A stretch of DNA of 33,082 nt, taken from positions 1 to 33,082 of the forward strand of contig JAFSCX010000003.1 of NCBI GenBank assembly GCA_017436525.1. Reading direction: 5' to 3'. The position numbers were made by a program, and so were the translations under genes. Under the pieces are notes generated by a model. It searched no databases, had not been told where the DNA came from, and worked only from the letters and a program-made list of their open reading frames with translations. The first letter of the stretch is position 1; every line of letters starts with the position of its first letter. The stretch is from Clostridia bacterium. GTDB taxonomy: Bacteria; Bacillota; Clostridia; Oscillospirales; QAKW01. Positions 23,040 through 30,188 of this stretch are shown in pieces.

Positions 23040-23567
23040 TTGTTGGCCCTTTATTTAAGCCTGATTGAAACAAATGAGGATCGGGACAAGATCGAGAAGA
23101 TCTATCATCGGTATAAAAAATTGATGAAATATATCGCGATGCAGATTTTAGGGCGGGAAGAGCTTGCCGAGGATGCAGTCCATGACACCATGGTGCGGCT
23201 GATAGAAAATCTTTCCTCCATCAAGGAAGAAGGGTCCAAGGAGGAAAAAGCATTTGTTGCCATTGTTACAGAAAATGTTGCAAGGGATCTTTGGCGCAAA
23301 GAACGGTATCGCCGATCAGAGGATATCACGGATTATCTGCATGTTATTCCGTCTCGCGGGTCGGTGGCGGAAAAGGTTTATGTAAATGAACTGTTGGAGC
23401 GGATCTGCGCCCTTCCGGAAACGCTGCGAGCTCCGTTAGAGATGAGCGTATATCTTGGCTTGAGCAGCAAAGAGATCGCCCGCGCCCTCAATATCACGGA
23501 GGAAGCGGTCCGCAAGAGGATTCAGCGGGGAAGAGAATATCTTAGCAAGGAGGAGGCACTTTCATGA
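23040..23567 (+). CDS. ECF-like sigma-70 family sigma factor
   Basis: The 175-residue protein has sigma region 2 (EKIYHRYKKLMKYIAMQIL ... ELAEDAVHDTMVRLIENL) and region 4 with a helix-turn-helix (YLGLSSKEIARALNITEEAVRKRIQRGREYL). It would direct RNA polymerase to a special promoter set under stress. TTG 23040 is chosen as start: AGAGGTGAG stands six bases upstream and the product begins MLALYLSLIETNEDRDK, the usual N-terminus of this clostridial group as I recall it; GTG 23031 is the alternative. Any start at 22989 lies upstream of the transcript. Its stop overlaps the next gene by four bases. Confidence 0.88.
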   Translation: MLALYLSLIETNEDRDKIEKIYHRYKKLMKYIAMQILGREELAEDAVHDTMVRLIENLSSIKEEGSKEEKAFVAIVTENVARDLWRKERYRRSEDITDYLHVIPSRGSVAEKVYVNELLERICALPETLRAPLEMSVYLGLSSKEIARALNITEEAVRKRIQRGREYLSKEEALS

Positions 23568-24265
23568 ACGATAAAAAAATCAAAGAAGCCTTTGCTCTTT
23601 ATCGCAAAAATTGGGAAGAAGATCTCCCGGATGATCGGCAGTTGGAAGAGATTAAAATATCCCATGAGCTGGATCGAAAAGTAAGGAAATTGATACGAGG
23701 AAAGGAAAGAAAAATTGGCGGTAATTGGAGAATCATGCTGCAAACAGCTGCTTGTATAGCAGGGGTCATTATTTTGAGCGCAGCGGCTTTCATCGTTTTG
23801 GAAAAAAACGGGGGCGACCCTACGAATATTTATGATAACCCAATCAATAGTCATGGGGAGATTCCGGAACGTCCAAAGCAGGATTCGGAAAATCCTTTGG
23901 AGGAGGGTAAGGACCCTGATTCCAATGCTTTTGAAGGAGAGGTATTATTACCTGAAGCAGTGCCGGTTGGCTTTGTGATGACGGGAGTGGACGGAGATAA
24001 AGCGTATATTCGCCATGAGTATCAAACAGCATCCGGCGGCTTCTATCTTCACATCAGTCAAATTTTTAAGGATGTGGCTCGTCCGTTGGATCTGCAGGAA
24101 GATTATTGCAGGAAAGTTTCCATTAAGGAGGGGGTCGAAGGAGTCTATTACAATGATGGGGAAAATGCAAAATTAATATTTGAATATAAAAAATATAGAA
24201 TTCATTTGGAGGGAGATTTATTCTTAGAAGATTTTATTGAAATAGCACAGTCGATGATAAAATAA
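23564..24265 (+). CDS. DUF4367-like membrane protein, probable anti-sigma factor
   Basis: The 233-residue protein has a cytosolic Lys/Glu-rich segment of about 60 residues, a single membrane helix (MLQTAACIAGVIILSAAAFIVL, residues 56-77) and an outer Asp/Glu/Pro-rich linker. A C-terminal beta-rich domain (VPVGFVMTGVDGDKAYIRHEY ... GVEGVYYNDGENAKLIFEY) resembles DUF4367. Its ATGA overlap with the sigma gene and the one-helix topology fit a membrane anti-sigma factor that holds the sigma factor and responds to an envelope signal. No zinc motif of the ZAS type is seen. Role is inferred from context. Confidence 0.75.
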   Translation: MNDKKIKEAFALYRKNWEEDLPDDRQLEEIKISHELDRKVRKLIRGKERKIGGNWRIMLQTAACIAGVIILSAAAFIVLEKNGGDPTNIYDNPINSHGEIPERPKQDSENPLEEGKDPDSNAFEGEVLLPEAVPVGFVMTGVDGDKAYIRHEYQTASGGFYLHISQIFKDVARPLDLQEDYCRKVSIKEGVEGVYYNDGENAKLIFEYKKYRIHLEGDLFLEDFIEIAQSMIK

Positions 24266-24268
24266 AGA

Positions 24269-24300
24269 GAGCCGAAGGATCTATTGAGATCCTTCGGCTC
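24269..24300 (+). terminator. Hairpin copy 1 after the anti-sigma gene
   Basis: GAGCCGAAGGATCT-ATTG-AGATCCTTCGGCTC is a perfect 14-bp hairpin right after the stop codon. It has no T-run. An almost identical copy with a T-run lies at 24584-24620. Confidence 0.6.
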
Positions 24301-24475
24301 AGCGTGTCAAAAAACTCCAGCGGAGGTTTTTGACACGCTGGGAGACTCTCAAAAAAGAGTGCAGATTTCGTCGATCTGTTCTCGTCGGCGTACATGGGTA
24401 CGGTAGAGAGCAGATCGGCGGAAAGCAGAAAATTTTAATCGAAATCCGCATCATCATGCGGATTTTTTCCTTTTA
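24300..24475 (+). ncRNA. Candidate structured RNA, multi-hairpin, function unknown
   Basis: Four hairpins follow one another. At 24300-24340 is a 14-bp stem CAGCGTGTCAAAAA/TTTTTGACACGCTG with CTCC-AGC-GGAG inside. ACTCT/AGAGT follows at about 24346-24361. At 24366-24423 an 18-bp stem is built from 24366-24383 and 24406-24423, including three G-U pairs (24371/24418, 24368/24421, 24379/24410) and capped by GTAC-ATGG-GTAC. Last is a terminator, AATCCGCAT-CATC-ATGCGGATT plus T-run (24443-24469). The G-U pairs would be A-C mismatches on the other strand, so the RNA is read rightward. No promoter is clear and no known RNA family is recognised. Confidence 0.5.
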
Positions 24476-24583
24476 ATAAGTAAGCAAGAAAAAAGTGGGA
24501 TTTCTTTTCCCTTGCTGATTTATAGGATCGCCAGAATTTTTTATTCTCTTATTTTCTGCGGTCTGTTCTTTTTTTGACAGTCT

Positions 24584-24620
24584 GAGCCGAAGGATCTATT
24601 GAGATCCTTCGGCTGTTTTT
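24584..24620 (+). terminator. Hairpin copy 2 with T-run
   Basis: GAGCCGAAGGATCT-ATTG-AGATCCTTCGGCT is followed by GTTTTTG, making a proper intrinsic terminator. It repeats copy 1 at 24269-24300 over about 31 bases, 315 bp away. Between 24476 and 24583 I see no gene. Confidence 0.75.
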
Positions 24621-24686
24621 GTATAACTTGAACGAAAGAGAAAAAAATAAAAAACTGTTTTTTTGCAAACTTTGGCGAGAAAATAA

Positions 24687-24715
24687 TTGATTTGAGCAAT
24701 ATCCTTTGATATAAT
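24687..24715 (+). promoter_or_regulatory. Promoter of the GMP synthetase subunit gene
   Basis: TTGATT (24687-24692) and TATAAT (24710-24715) are 17 bp apart. The leader would be only about 38 bases, which leaves no room for a purine riboswitch. Confidence 0.7.
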
Positions 24716-24759
24716 AATAACATATAATTTTTTCTTTACCGATAAAGGGAGGTATAAAG

Positions 24760-25761
24760 ATGGATTCTAATAAGAGACCCGAGACCATGGAGCGGATTAC
24801 CACCAAAGCCCTTGCCGATGCTTTTATTGCAGAGCAGGTTGAGGCTGTGCGTGCTCAGGTGGGGGATAAGAAGGTTCTGCTGGCTCTTTCCGGCGGTGTG
24901 GATAGCTCTGTTGTTGCCGCGCTGCTGATCAAAGCAATCGGTAAGCAGTTGGTTTGCGTTCATGTAAACCATGGCTTGATGCGGAAAGATGAATCGGAAA
25001 ACGTAGTTAAGGTTTTTGGAGAAGAGTTGGATGCCAATTTGATCTATGTGGATGCTACTGATCGTTTCTTGAATCTTTTGGCGGGGGTTGCTGATCCTGA
25101 GAAGAAGAGAAAGATCATCGGTGCGGAATTCATCAATGTCTTTGCAGATGAGGCCAGAAAGCTGGAAGGGGTCTCCTTCTTGGCGCAAGGCACCATTTAT
25201 CCCGATATTTTGGAGAGTGTAAAGCAGGCTGAAGGTAAAAAGGCGGTTAAATCCCATCATAATGTGGGCGGTCTGCCCGAGGATCTGCAATTTGAGCTGG
25301 TAGAGCCGATCAAATTGCTTTATAAAGATGAAGTTCGTGTGGTAGGTGAGGCGCTTGGTTTGCCTCATGCCATGGTATATCGTCAGCCCTTCCCCGGCCC
25401 CGGCCTTGGCGTGCGTTGCTTGGGCGCCATTACCCGTGATCGTCTGAATGCCCTCAGAGAGGCCGATGCCATCTTGAGAGAAGAATTTGATCTCTGCGGT
25501 CTGAACGAGAAGGTTTGGCAGTATTTCGTGGTAGTGCCCGATATTAAGAGCGTGGGCGTAAAGGATGAGAGCCGCTATGAAGGATGGCCCGCCATCATCC
25601 GCGCAGTCAATACCACCGATGCCATGAGCGCCACCATTGAGGAGATTCCCTATGCAGTTCTCCATAAGATTACCGCACGAATCACCAATGAGGTTGAGGG
25701 AATCAACCGCGTCCTGATGGACCTGACCCCGAAGCCTGTTGGAACTATAGAGTGGGAATAA
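24760..25761 (+). CDS. guaA: GMP synthetase, stand-alone ATP-pyrophosphatase subunit
   Basis: The protein makes GMP from XMP, ATP and ammonia. It has the ATP-PPase P-loop LLALSGGVDSSVVAALL near residue 45, VNHGLMRKDE, the lid region with AQGTIYPDILES and KSHHNVGGLP, and the dimerisation domain with QPFPGPGLGVR and, at the end, LTPKPVGTIEWE. What is missing is the N-terminal class I glutamine amidotransferase domain of about 190 residues found in ordinary GuaA (around 515 residues). Here only 333 residues exist, starting at a well-placed ATG (GGGAGG eight bases upstream), and no amidotransferase gene is nearby. It must use free ammonia or a separate subunit encoded elsewhere, as in many archaea. 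Confidence 0.93.
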   Translation: MDSNKRPETMERITTKALADAFIAEQVEAVRAQVGDKKVLLALSGGVDSSVVAALLIKAIGKQLVCVHVNHGLMRKDESENVVKVFGEELDANLIYVDATDRFLNLLAGVADPEKKRKIIGAEFINVFADEARKLEGVSFLAQGTIYPDILESVKQAEGKKAVKSHHNVGGLPEDLQFELVEPIKLLYKDEVRVVGEALGLPHAMVYRQPFPGPGLGVRCLGAITRDRLNALREADAILREEFDLCGLNEKVWQYFVVVPDIKSVGVKDESRYEGWPAIIRAVNTTDAMSATIEEIPYAVLHKITARITNEVEGINRVLMDLTPKPVGTIEWE

Positions 25762-25852
25762 ACGCCGAGCGCTGCCGGGGGCAGATGCAGCGAGGCGTTT
25801 ATTGCGCAGCGGTCGAAAAAATCAAGCGCGCCACGCGAACGCGCAGATTTTT
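25757..25852 (+). terminator. Two stacked hairpins at the end of the GMP synthetase gene
   Basis: AATAAACGCC (25757-25766) pairs with GGCGTTTATT (25794-25803), with CGCTGC/GCAGCG inside; the stop codon is in the stem. A second stem, AAAAATC plus GCGCG (25817-25830), pairs with CGCGC plus GATTTTT (25840-25852) and ends in a T-run. Confidence 0.6.
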
Positions 25853-25881
25853 ACGGGCACCGCAAGCTGGGTACCTTTACG

Positions 25882-25910
25882 AAAGCCTTGCCAAAATGGC
25901 AAGGCTTTTC
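25882..25910 (+). terminator. Terminator in the gap before the carboxypeptidase gene
   Basis: AAAGCCTTGCC (25882-25892) and GGCAAGGCTTT (25898-25908) form a perfect 11-bp stem followed by TC and TTAT. Beyond it, 25911-25988 shows nothing else. Confidence 0.8.
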
Positions 25911-25988
25911 TTATGGGCTGCCGGGGATATAAAAACTTTTATTCTTGCCACCTTATGTGAAAAAAATATTGAAGCTCTTGCTTTTTAC

Positions 25989-26017
25989 TTGCAATTTGCG
26001 TCAATTTTCGTTATAGT
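25989..26017 (+). promoter_or_regulatory. Promoter of the carboxypeptidase/tag operon
   Basis: TTGCAA (25989-25994) and TATAGT (26012-26017) are 17 bp apart. Transcription would start near 26024, inside or just after AAGGAG at 26021, which argues against use of a six-codon frame at 26036-26056 as a leader peptide. Confidence 0.6.
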
Positions 26018-26052
26018 AATAAGGAGATGAATTTAATGGAGAAAAGCAAAAC

Positions 26053-27108
26053 GTGAGTTTGATTGATTTTAGAAAAAAACAGAAAACCCATCGAAGGGCT
26101 TCCGGGCTTGGGCGCAAGCATCTTCGAAAGAATCAATGGAGAAATCCCTATTGGTGGGGCTTCTATTCGATTTTGGTGCTTTTGCTTCTTTTGATAGGCT
26201 TGGGGGTCCATTCCTGCACCAAGAAACAGCAGGAGGAAGCGGGGGACTCGGAAGAGATTGTAGCAGAGCAGGAAAAAGAGACGCTTTTTCAGCCTGCGTT
26301 GACCGAGCAGACCTTGCAGATCGGCGAGGAAGCAGAAAGTGAATACGGCGTTTTGCTTGAGCTTCAGAGTGGAAAGATTATTGCGGACAGAAGCTCCGGG
26401 GAGCGAATGAACCCTGCTTCTATGACAAAGATTCTGACTTTGCTGGTTGCAGCGGAGCAGATTCCCGATCGAAGAGGGACCTTCACCATGACGGAGGAAA
26501 TCGGCGATTATTGCTATACGAACGATTGCAGTGTGGTAGGCTATCAGACGGGGGAAGCCATTCCGATCGTGGAGCTGTTTTACGGATGTATTCAAAGCTC
26601 CGGTGCCGATGCCTCCCTTGCGTTGGCAGAGGTTGCTGCCGGCTCTCATGAAGCGTTTGTGGCGCTGATGAATGGGAAGATCAGAGCCCTTGGTCGGGCA
26701 AATACGGCGCATTTCACCAATTGTGTGGGGGTATATGATAAAGATCATTATTGCACCGCGCAAGATATGGCTGTATTTTTGAAGGCCGCTCTTGATAATC
26801 CTTTTTGCAGAATGGTGCTTTCCACCAGAGTTTATCAATCATCGCCTACGGATGAGCATCCGGAAGGGATGGTTCTCTCCAATTGGTTTATTCGCAGAAT
26901 CGAGGATCGAGATGCCGGAGATATTACGGTCTTGGGCGGGAAAACAGGATATGTAGTGGAATCGAAAAATTGCGCTGCCAGCTTTGGAAAGAACAGTGCC
27001 GGCAAAGAGTTTATTTGCGTTACCGGAAAGGGGAGCGGCTCTTGGCAGGTGCTCGATGATCATGCTGCGATTTATAAAAAATACTGTTCGAAACCGGAAG
27101 GAACATAA
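26053..27108 (+). CDS. Serine-type D-Ala-D-Ala carboxypeptidase (peptidase S11, PBP5-like)
   Basis: These enzymes trim the terminal D-Ala from peptidoglycan stem peptides on the outer face of the membrane. The 351-residue protein has a basic cytosolic N-terminus, one membrane helix at residues 33-53 (WWGFYSILVLLLLLIGLGV), a Glu-rich linker, then the penicillin-binding fold. It contains catalytic SxxK as Ser123-Met-Thr-Lys126, and KTG at 297-299. The second motif is Ser183-Gly-Ala185 rather than the usual SGN or SAN. The start is GTG 26053 with GGAG at 26038-26041. There is no C-terminal amphipathic anchor as in DacA, which fits an N-terminal anchor. Confidence 0.88.
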   Translation: MSLIDFRKKQKTHRRASGLGRKHLRKNQWRNPYWWGFYSILVLLLLLIGLGVHSCTKKQQEEAGDSEEIVAEQEKETLFQPALTEQTLQIGEEAESEYGVLLELQSGKIIADRSSGERMNPASMTKILTLLVAAEQIPDRRGTFTMTEEIGDYCYTNDCSVVGYQTGEAIPIVELFYGCIQSSGADASLALAEVAAGSHEAFVALMNGKIRALGRANTAHFTNCVGVYDKDHYCTAQDMAVFLKAALDNPFCRMVLSTRVYQSSPTDEHPEGMVLSNWFIRRIEDRDAGDITVLGGKTGYVVESKNCAASFGKNSAGKEFICVTGKGSGSWQVLDDHAAIYKKYCSKPEGT

Positions 27109-27131
27109 AAATCAATAGAGGCAAAGAATCA

Positions 27132-27683
27132 ATGGACAGCAAGAAAAGATGTAAATGGTGCAACTTGAAAAATGCTCTCTATATACAATACCACGACACA
27201 GAATGGGGCGTTAAAAATTTCAGCGATTTGTATTTATATGAAATGCTGATATTGGAATCCTTTCAGGCCGGGCTTTCCTGGGAATGTGTCCTTAATAAAC
27301 GGGAAAACTTCAGAAAAGCCTATGAGGATTTTGATTTAGAAAAAGTCATTTCTTATGATGATAAAAAGGTCTCCGAATTGATGGAGAATAAAGGGATTAT
27401 AAGAAATAAGCGTAAAATTCTTGCAAGCATCAGCAACAGCAAGATTTTTAAGGCCATTCTTTGTGAGCATGGAACCTTCTATAATTATTTAAGAACCTTT
27501 ACAAAGGATCAAACTTTTTATGAGACAGATAAAACCACCAACGCTTTATCCGATGCCATTTCAAAGGATCTGCAAAAGAGAGGCATGAAATTTGCCGGCT
27601 CTACCATCATTTATTCCTATCTGCAGGCCATAGGAGTAATTGTTTCTCATGATAGGGATTGTTTTTTATATCAAGAAAAATGA
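27132..27683 (+). CDS. tag: DNA-3-methyladenine glycosylase I
   Basis: Tag removes 3-methyladenine from alkylated DNA, starting base excision repair. The 183 residues are the usual length. The zinc site is complete: Cys7 (RCKWC), His21 (YHDTEWG), His173 and Cys177 (SHDRDCF). The base-recognition Glu is in LESFQAGLSWECVLNKRENF, and KFAGSTIIYSYLQAIG precedes the C-terminus. It lies 23 bases after the carboxypeptidase gene with only a weak ribosome site (GAGGCAAAG). Codon use is more AT-rich than that of its neighbours, so it may be a later arrival. Confidence 0.95.
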   Translation: MDSKKRCKWCNLKNALYIQYHDTEWGVKNFSDLYLYEMLILESFQAGLSWECVLNKRENFRKAYEDFDLEKVISYDDKKVSELMENKGIIRNKRKILASISNSKIFKAILCEHGTFYNYLRTFTKDQTFYETDKTTNALSDAISKDLQKRGMKFAGSTIIYSYLQAIGVIVSHDRDCFLYQEK

Positions 27684-27689
27684 AAGATA

Positions 27690-27733
27690 GATGATAGCGG
27701 CAAAGAATTCTTTGCCGCTATCATCTTATTTTC
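27690..27733 (+). terminator. Terminator after tag, perfect 36-base palindrome
   Basis: GATGATAGCGGCAAAG-AATT-CTTTGCCGCTATCATC at 27690-27725 is perfect throughout and followed by TTATTTT. Confidence 0.9.
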
Positions 27734-27762
27734 AATCTTTCTTCAATATTATTTTGTATAAT
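27731..27762 (+). promoter_or_regulatory. ABC transporter promoter with TTCAAT direct-repeat box
   Basis: TTCAAT at 27731-27736 and 27742-27747 (period 11 bp) stand in place of a -35 box, nine bases before TATAAT at 27757-27762. The same arrangement is found before the response regulator gene. Confidence 0.6.
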
Positions 27763-27795
27763 AATCATTAGAAAATGAAGAAAGGGACGAATACG

Positions 27796-29424
27796 ATGTA
27801 TATTATTAAAAATGCATTAAGATGTATCGCAAGATCGAAGGGGCGGAACGCTTTGATCGGGATTATAGCACTTGTAATTGCGGTTTCTGCTTGCCTTGGC
27901 TTATCGATCCGCCAAGCCGCAGAAAGCGCAAAAGAAAGCACTTTAGAAGAACTGAATATCACTGCAACCATCTCCTACGACAGAAACTCCATGATGAATG
28001 ATATGATGGGCGGTGAAAAAGAGCAAGGGAATGGCGAAAAATTCGATCGCGATCAATTCGCGGATATGATGGGGAAGGCTTCATCGCTTACTCTGGAAGA
28101 ATATCAGAAATATGCAAGCGCTGAGTCTGTACAGGATTTTTACTATACACTTACTGCAGCCTTAAATGGCACAGACGAATTCTTACCAGTAACAGATGAG
28201 GAAGAAAGTGATTCTGATTCCGGTTTTGGCGGCGGGAGAGAATTCCCCGGTGGGGATCGCGGAGGAAAAGGAGGGCTCAGCGCATCGGATTTCTCGCTCA
28301 TCGGCTATAGCAGCGATCATTCGATGACTGCTTTTATTGATGGAACTGCTTCCGTTTTGGAAGGCGGTGCTATGTTTGAGGAAGGGACGACCAAAAAGGA
28401 GTGTGTGATTTCGGAAGAGCTTGCCATCTTCAACGATCTATCTGTAGGAGATACCATTATCCTTACAAACCCATCCTTGGAGACCGAAACTTATACGCTC
28501 AAAATAGTGGGGCTTTACAAAAGCTCTTCCAATAATGATTTTTCTATGTCGATGTTTGGCAAGAGCCAAGATCCTGCCAATCAAATCTATATGAGTGCGG
28601 CAGCTTTGGAAATTATTCTGGACGCTTCAGATGAGGCATCTGTTACCGTTACCGATGAAAATACCGGCAGAGAAAGCGATAGCGCTGTTACCGGCTCTAT
28701 CTCGGCCACGTATTTATTTGAGAATACCGATGCCTATTATGCCTTTGAAGAGGAGGCGCGTGCGCTTGGCCTTGATGATTCTTATACCATATCCTCTCCC
28801 GATATTACTGCTTTTGAAAACAGCTTGGTTCCGTTGAATACTCTTAGCACGATGGCAGGCTGGTTTTTGATCGTGATCCTTATTATCGGTGCAATCATTC
28901 TTGTTGTCTTGAATATTTTCAATGTAAGAGAGCGCAAATATGAGGTGGGTGTCCTGACGGCCATGGGCATGAAAAAGTGGAAGGTTGCCGCGCAGTTTGT
29001 ATGTGAAATCCTCGTGGTTACAATGATCGCTGTCGTGCTCGGAGCGGGGATTGGGGCGGTAAGCTCGGTTCCGGTAACCAATGCGCTTTTGGCAGAGCAG
29101 GTTGAGAGTAGGACCTCTCAGCAGAATCAGATGAATGAAAGCTTTGGGCGCCCCGGCAATAAAGGCGGAATGATGGGCGGTATGCGTGGCGAGAACGCCT
29201 CTGCCAATCCTCCTGATGTACCAACCGGCATTGGGGGCGGCAGATTTGAGGATATGGTTGATCGTGCTGCAAATTATATTACTGAAGTAAATTCTGCCAT
29301 GAATCTGACGGTTGCATTACAAATGATTGGTGTCGGCTTGCTTCTTACTTTGGCGGCAAGCTTGGCTTCGGTGCTCTTTATCATGCGCTATGATCCCTTG
29401 AGAATTCTGGCCAATAGAGATTGA
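27796..29424 (+). CDS. ABC transporter permease, FtsX/MacB type
   Basis: The 542-residue protein has the FtsX-family layout: one membrane helix at residues 20-40 (ALIGIIALVIAVSACLGLSI), a large outer domain, and three C-terminal helices (MAGWFLIVILIIGAIILVVL; VCEILVVTMIAVVLGAGIGA; MIGVGLLLTLAASLASVLFI). The cytosolic loop RERKYEVGVLTAMGMKKWKV is typical of the family. Such permeases act with the next gene in export of peptides or lipids or in envelope stress sensing, often against antimicrobial peptides. Unusual are Met/Gly-rich segments in the outer parts (MMNDMMGGEKEQGNG; GRPGNKGGMMGGMRGE). ATG 27796 has AAAGGGA upstream; ATG 27775 has no ribosome site. Confidence 0.87.
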   Translation: MYIIKNALRCIARSKGRNALIGIIALVIAVSACLGLSIRQAAESAKESTLEELNITATISYDRNSMMNDMMGGEKEQGNGEKFDRDQFADMMGKASSLTLEEYQKYASAESVQDFYYTLTAALNGTDEFLPVTDEEESDSDSGFGGGREFPGGDRGGKGGLSASDFSLIGYSSDHSMTAFIDGTASVLEGGAMFEEGTTKKECVISEELAIFNDLSVGDTIILTNPSLETETYTLKIVGLYKSSSNNDFSMSMFGKSQDPANQIYMSAAALEIILDASDEASVTVTDENTGRESDSAVTGSISATYLFENTDAYYAFEEEARALGLDDSYTISSPDITAFENSLVPLNTLSTMAGWFLIVILIIGAIILVVLNIFNVRERKYEVGVLTAMGMKKWKVAAQFVCEILVVTMIAVVLGAGIGAVSSVPVTNALLAEQVESRTSQQNQMNESFGRPGNKGGMMGGMRGENASANPPDVPTGIGGGRFEDMVDRAANYITEVNSAMNLTVALQMIGVGLLLTLAASLASVLFIMRYDPLRILANRD

Positions 29425-29439
29425 GAAAGGAGAAAATGC

Positions 29440-30093
29440 ATGTCTATTTTATCGCTTCAAAATATTAGCTTTTCGTATGATAAAACGCCCGTATTAGAGA
29501 ATTTATCTTATAAATTTGAAAAAGGAAAAATGTATTGCATCGTGGGTAAATCGGGCGCCGGTAAAACTACGCTTTTATCTCTCCTTTCAGGACTTGCAAA
29601 GCCTACCGATGGTGAGATTTTCTACGAAGATAAAAACGTTGCTAAAATTGATAAATACACCTTCCGTTCCAAATACATCGGAGTGGTATTTCAAAACTTC
29701 AATCTGATTACCAAATATACGGCTATTGAGAATGTGATCTTATCGATGGATGTGGCCGGATATAAGAGTAAGGATAAAAAGCAAAGAGCCATCGAACTGC
29801 TTCAAAGCGTAGGCCTTGATGCAGAGGAAGCAGGCCGCCGCGTGCTTAAATTATCCGGCGGCCAGCAGCAGCGGGTAGCCATCGCCCGTGCCCTTTCCTA
29901 TGATCCGGATATTATCCTTGCGGATGAGCCGACGGGGAATTTGGATATTGAGACGCAAAATGAAATTATGAATATCTTTCGCGGGCTTGCAAATCAAGGA
30001 AAATGCGTGATTCTCGTGAGCCATTCTCCCGAAGTTGCGGCAATGTGCGATGATCGGTATGAACTTGTAAAGCTCAGCCGCACTGAAAAATAG
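29440..30093 (+). CDS. ABC transporter ATP-binding protein (MacB/LolD-like)
   Basis: The 217-residue ATPase carries Walker A GKSGAGKTTLLSLLSG near residue 36, Q-loop VVFQNFNLI, signature LSGGQQQRVAIARAL and Walker B IILADEPTGNLD, with the H-loop His in VSHSPEVA. It is the type that pairs with FtsX-like permeases. It lies 15 bases after the permease with AAGGAG before its ATG, and is followed by a terminator, so the two form one operon. It energises the transporter from the cytosolic face. Confidence 0.95.
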   Translation: MSILSLQNISFSYDKTPVLENLSYKFEKGKMYCIVGKSGAGKTTLLSLLSGLAKPTDGEIFYEDKNVAKIDKYTFRSKYIGVVFQNFNLITKYTAIENVILSMDVAGYKSKDKKQRAIELLQSVGLDAEEAGRRVLKLSGGQQQRVAIARALSYDPDIILADEPTGNLDIETQNEIMNIFRGLANQGKCVILVSHSPEVAAMCDDRYELVKLSRTEK

Positions 30094-30094
30094 A

Positions 30095-30137
30095 TTAAAA
30101 ATCGACAGTGAATATCGCTGTCGATTTTTAATTTTTC
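30095..30137 (+). terminator. Terminator of the ABC transporter operon
   Basis: TTAAAAATCGACAG (30095-30108) and CTGTCGATTTTTAA (30118-30131) form a perfect 14-bp stem followed by TTTTT. Confidence 0.9.
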
Positions 30138-30166
30138 AATGATTTTTCAATCTTTTATGGTATAAT
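30135..30166 (+). promoter_or_regulatory. Two-component operon promoter with TTCAAT direct-repeat box
   Basis: TTCAAT at 30135-30140 and 30146-30151 (period 11 bp, within longer ATTTTTCAAT copies) is followed after nine bases by TATAAT at 30161-30166. No -35 hexamer is present. Geometry is identical to that of the ABC operon promoter. Confidence 0.65.
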
Positions 30167-30188
30167 GGTTATATATGGAGGTGGCTCT

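Noticed and set aside
24300..24620. A CRISPR array
   Set aside because: Only two copies of the hairpin exist, 315 bp apart, without regular spacers. No other repeat-spacer pattern was seen in the window.
24266..24759. A purine riboswitch before the GMP synthetase gene
   Set aside because: No purine aptamer consensus is present and the promoter at 24687-24715 leaves a leader of only about 38 bases.
26036..26056. A six-codon leader peptide before the carboxypeptidase gene
   Set aside because: The mapped-by-eye promoter would start transcription at or after its ribosome site, so it is unlikely to be translated.
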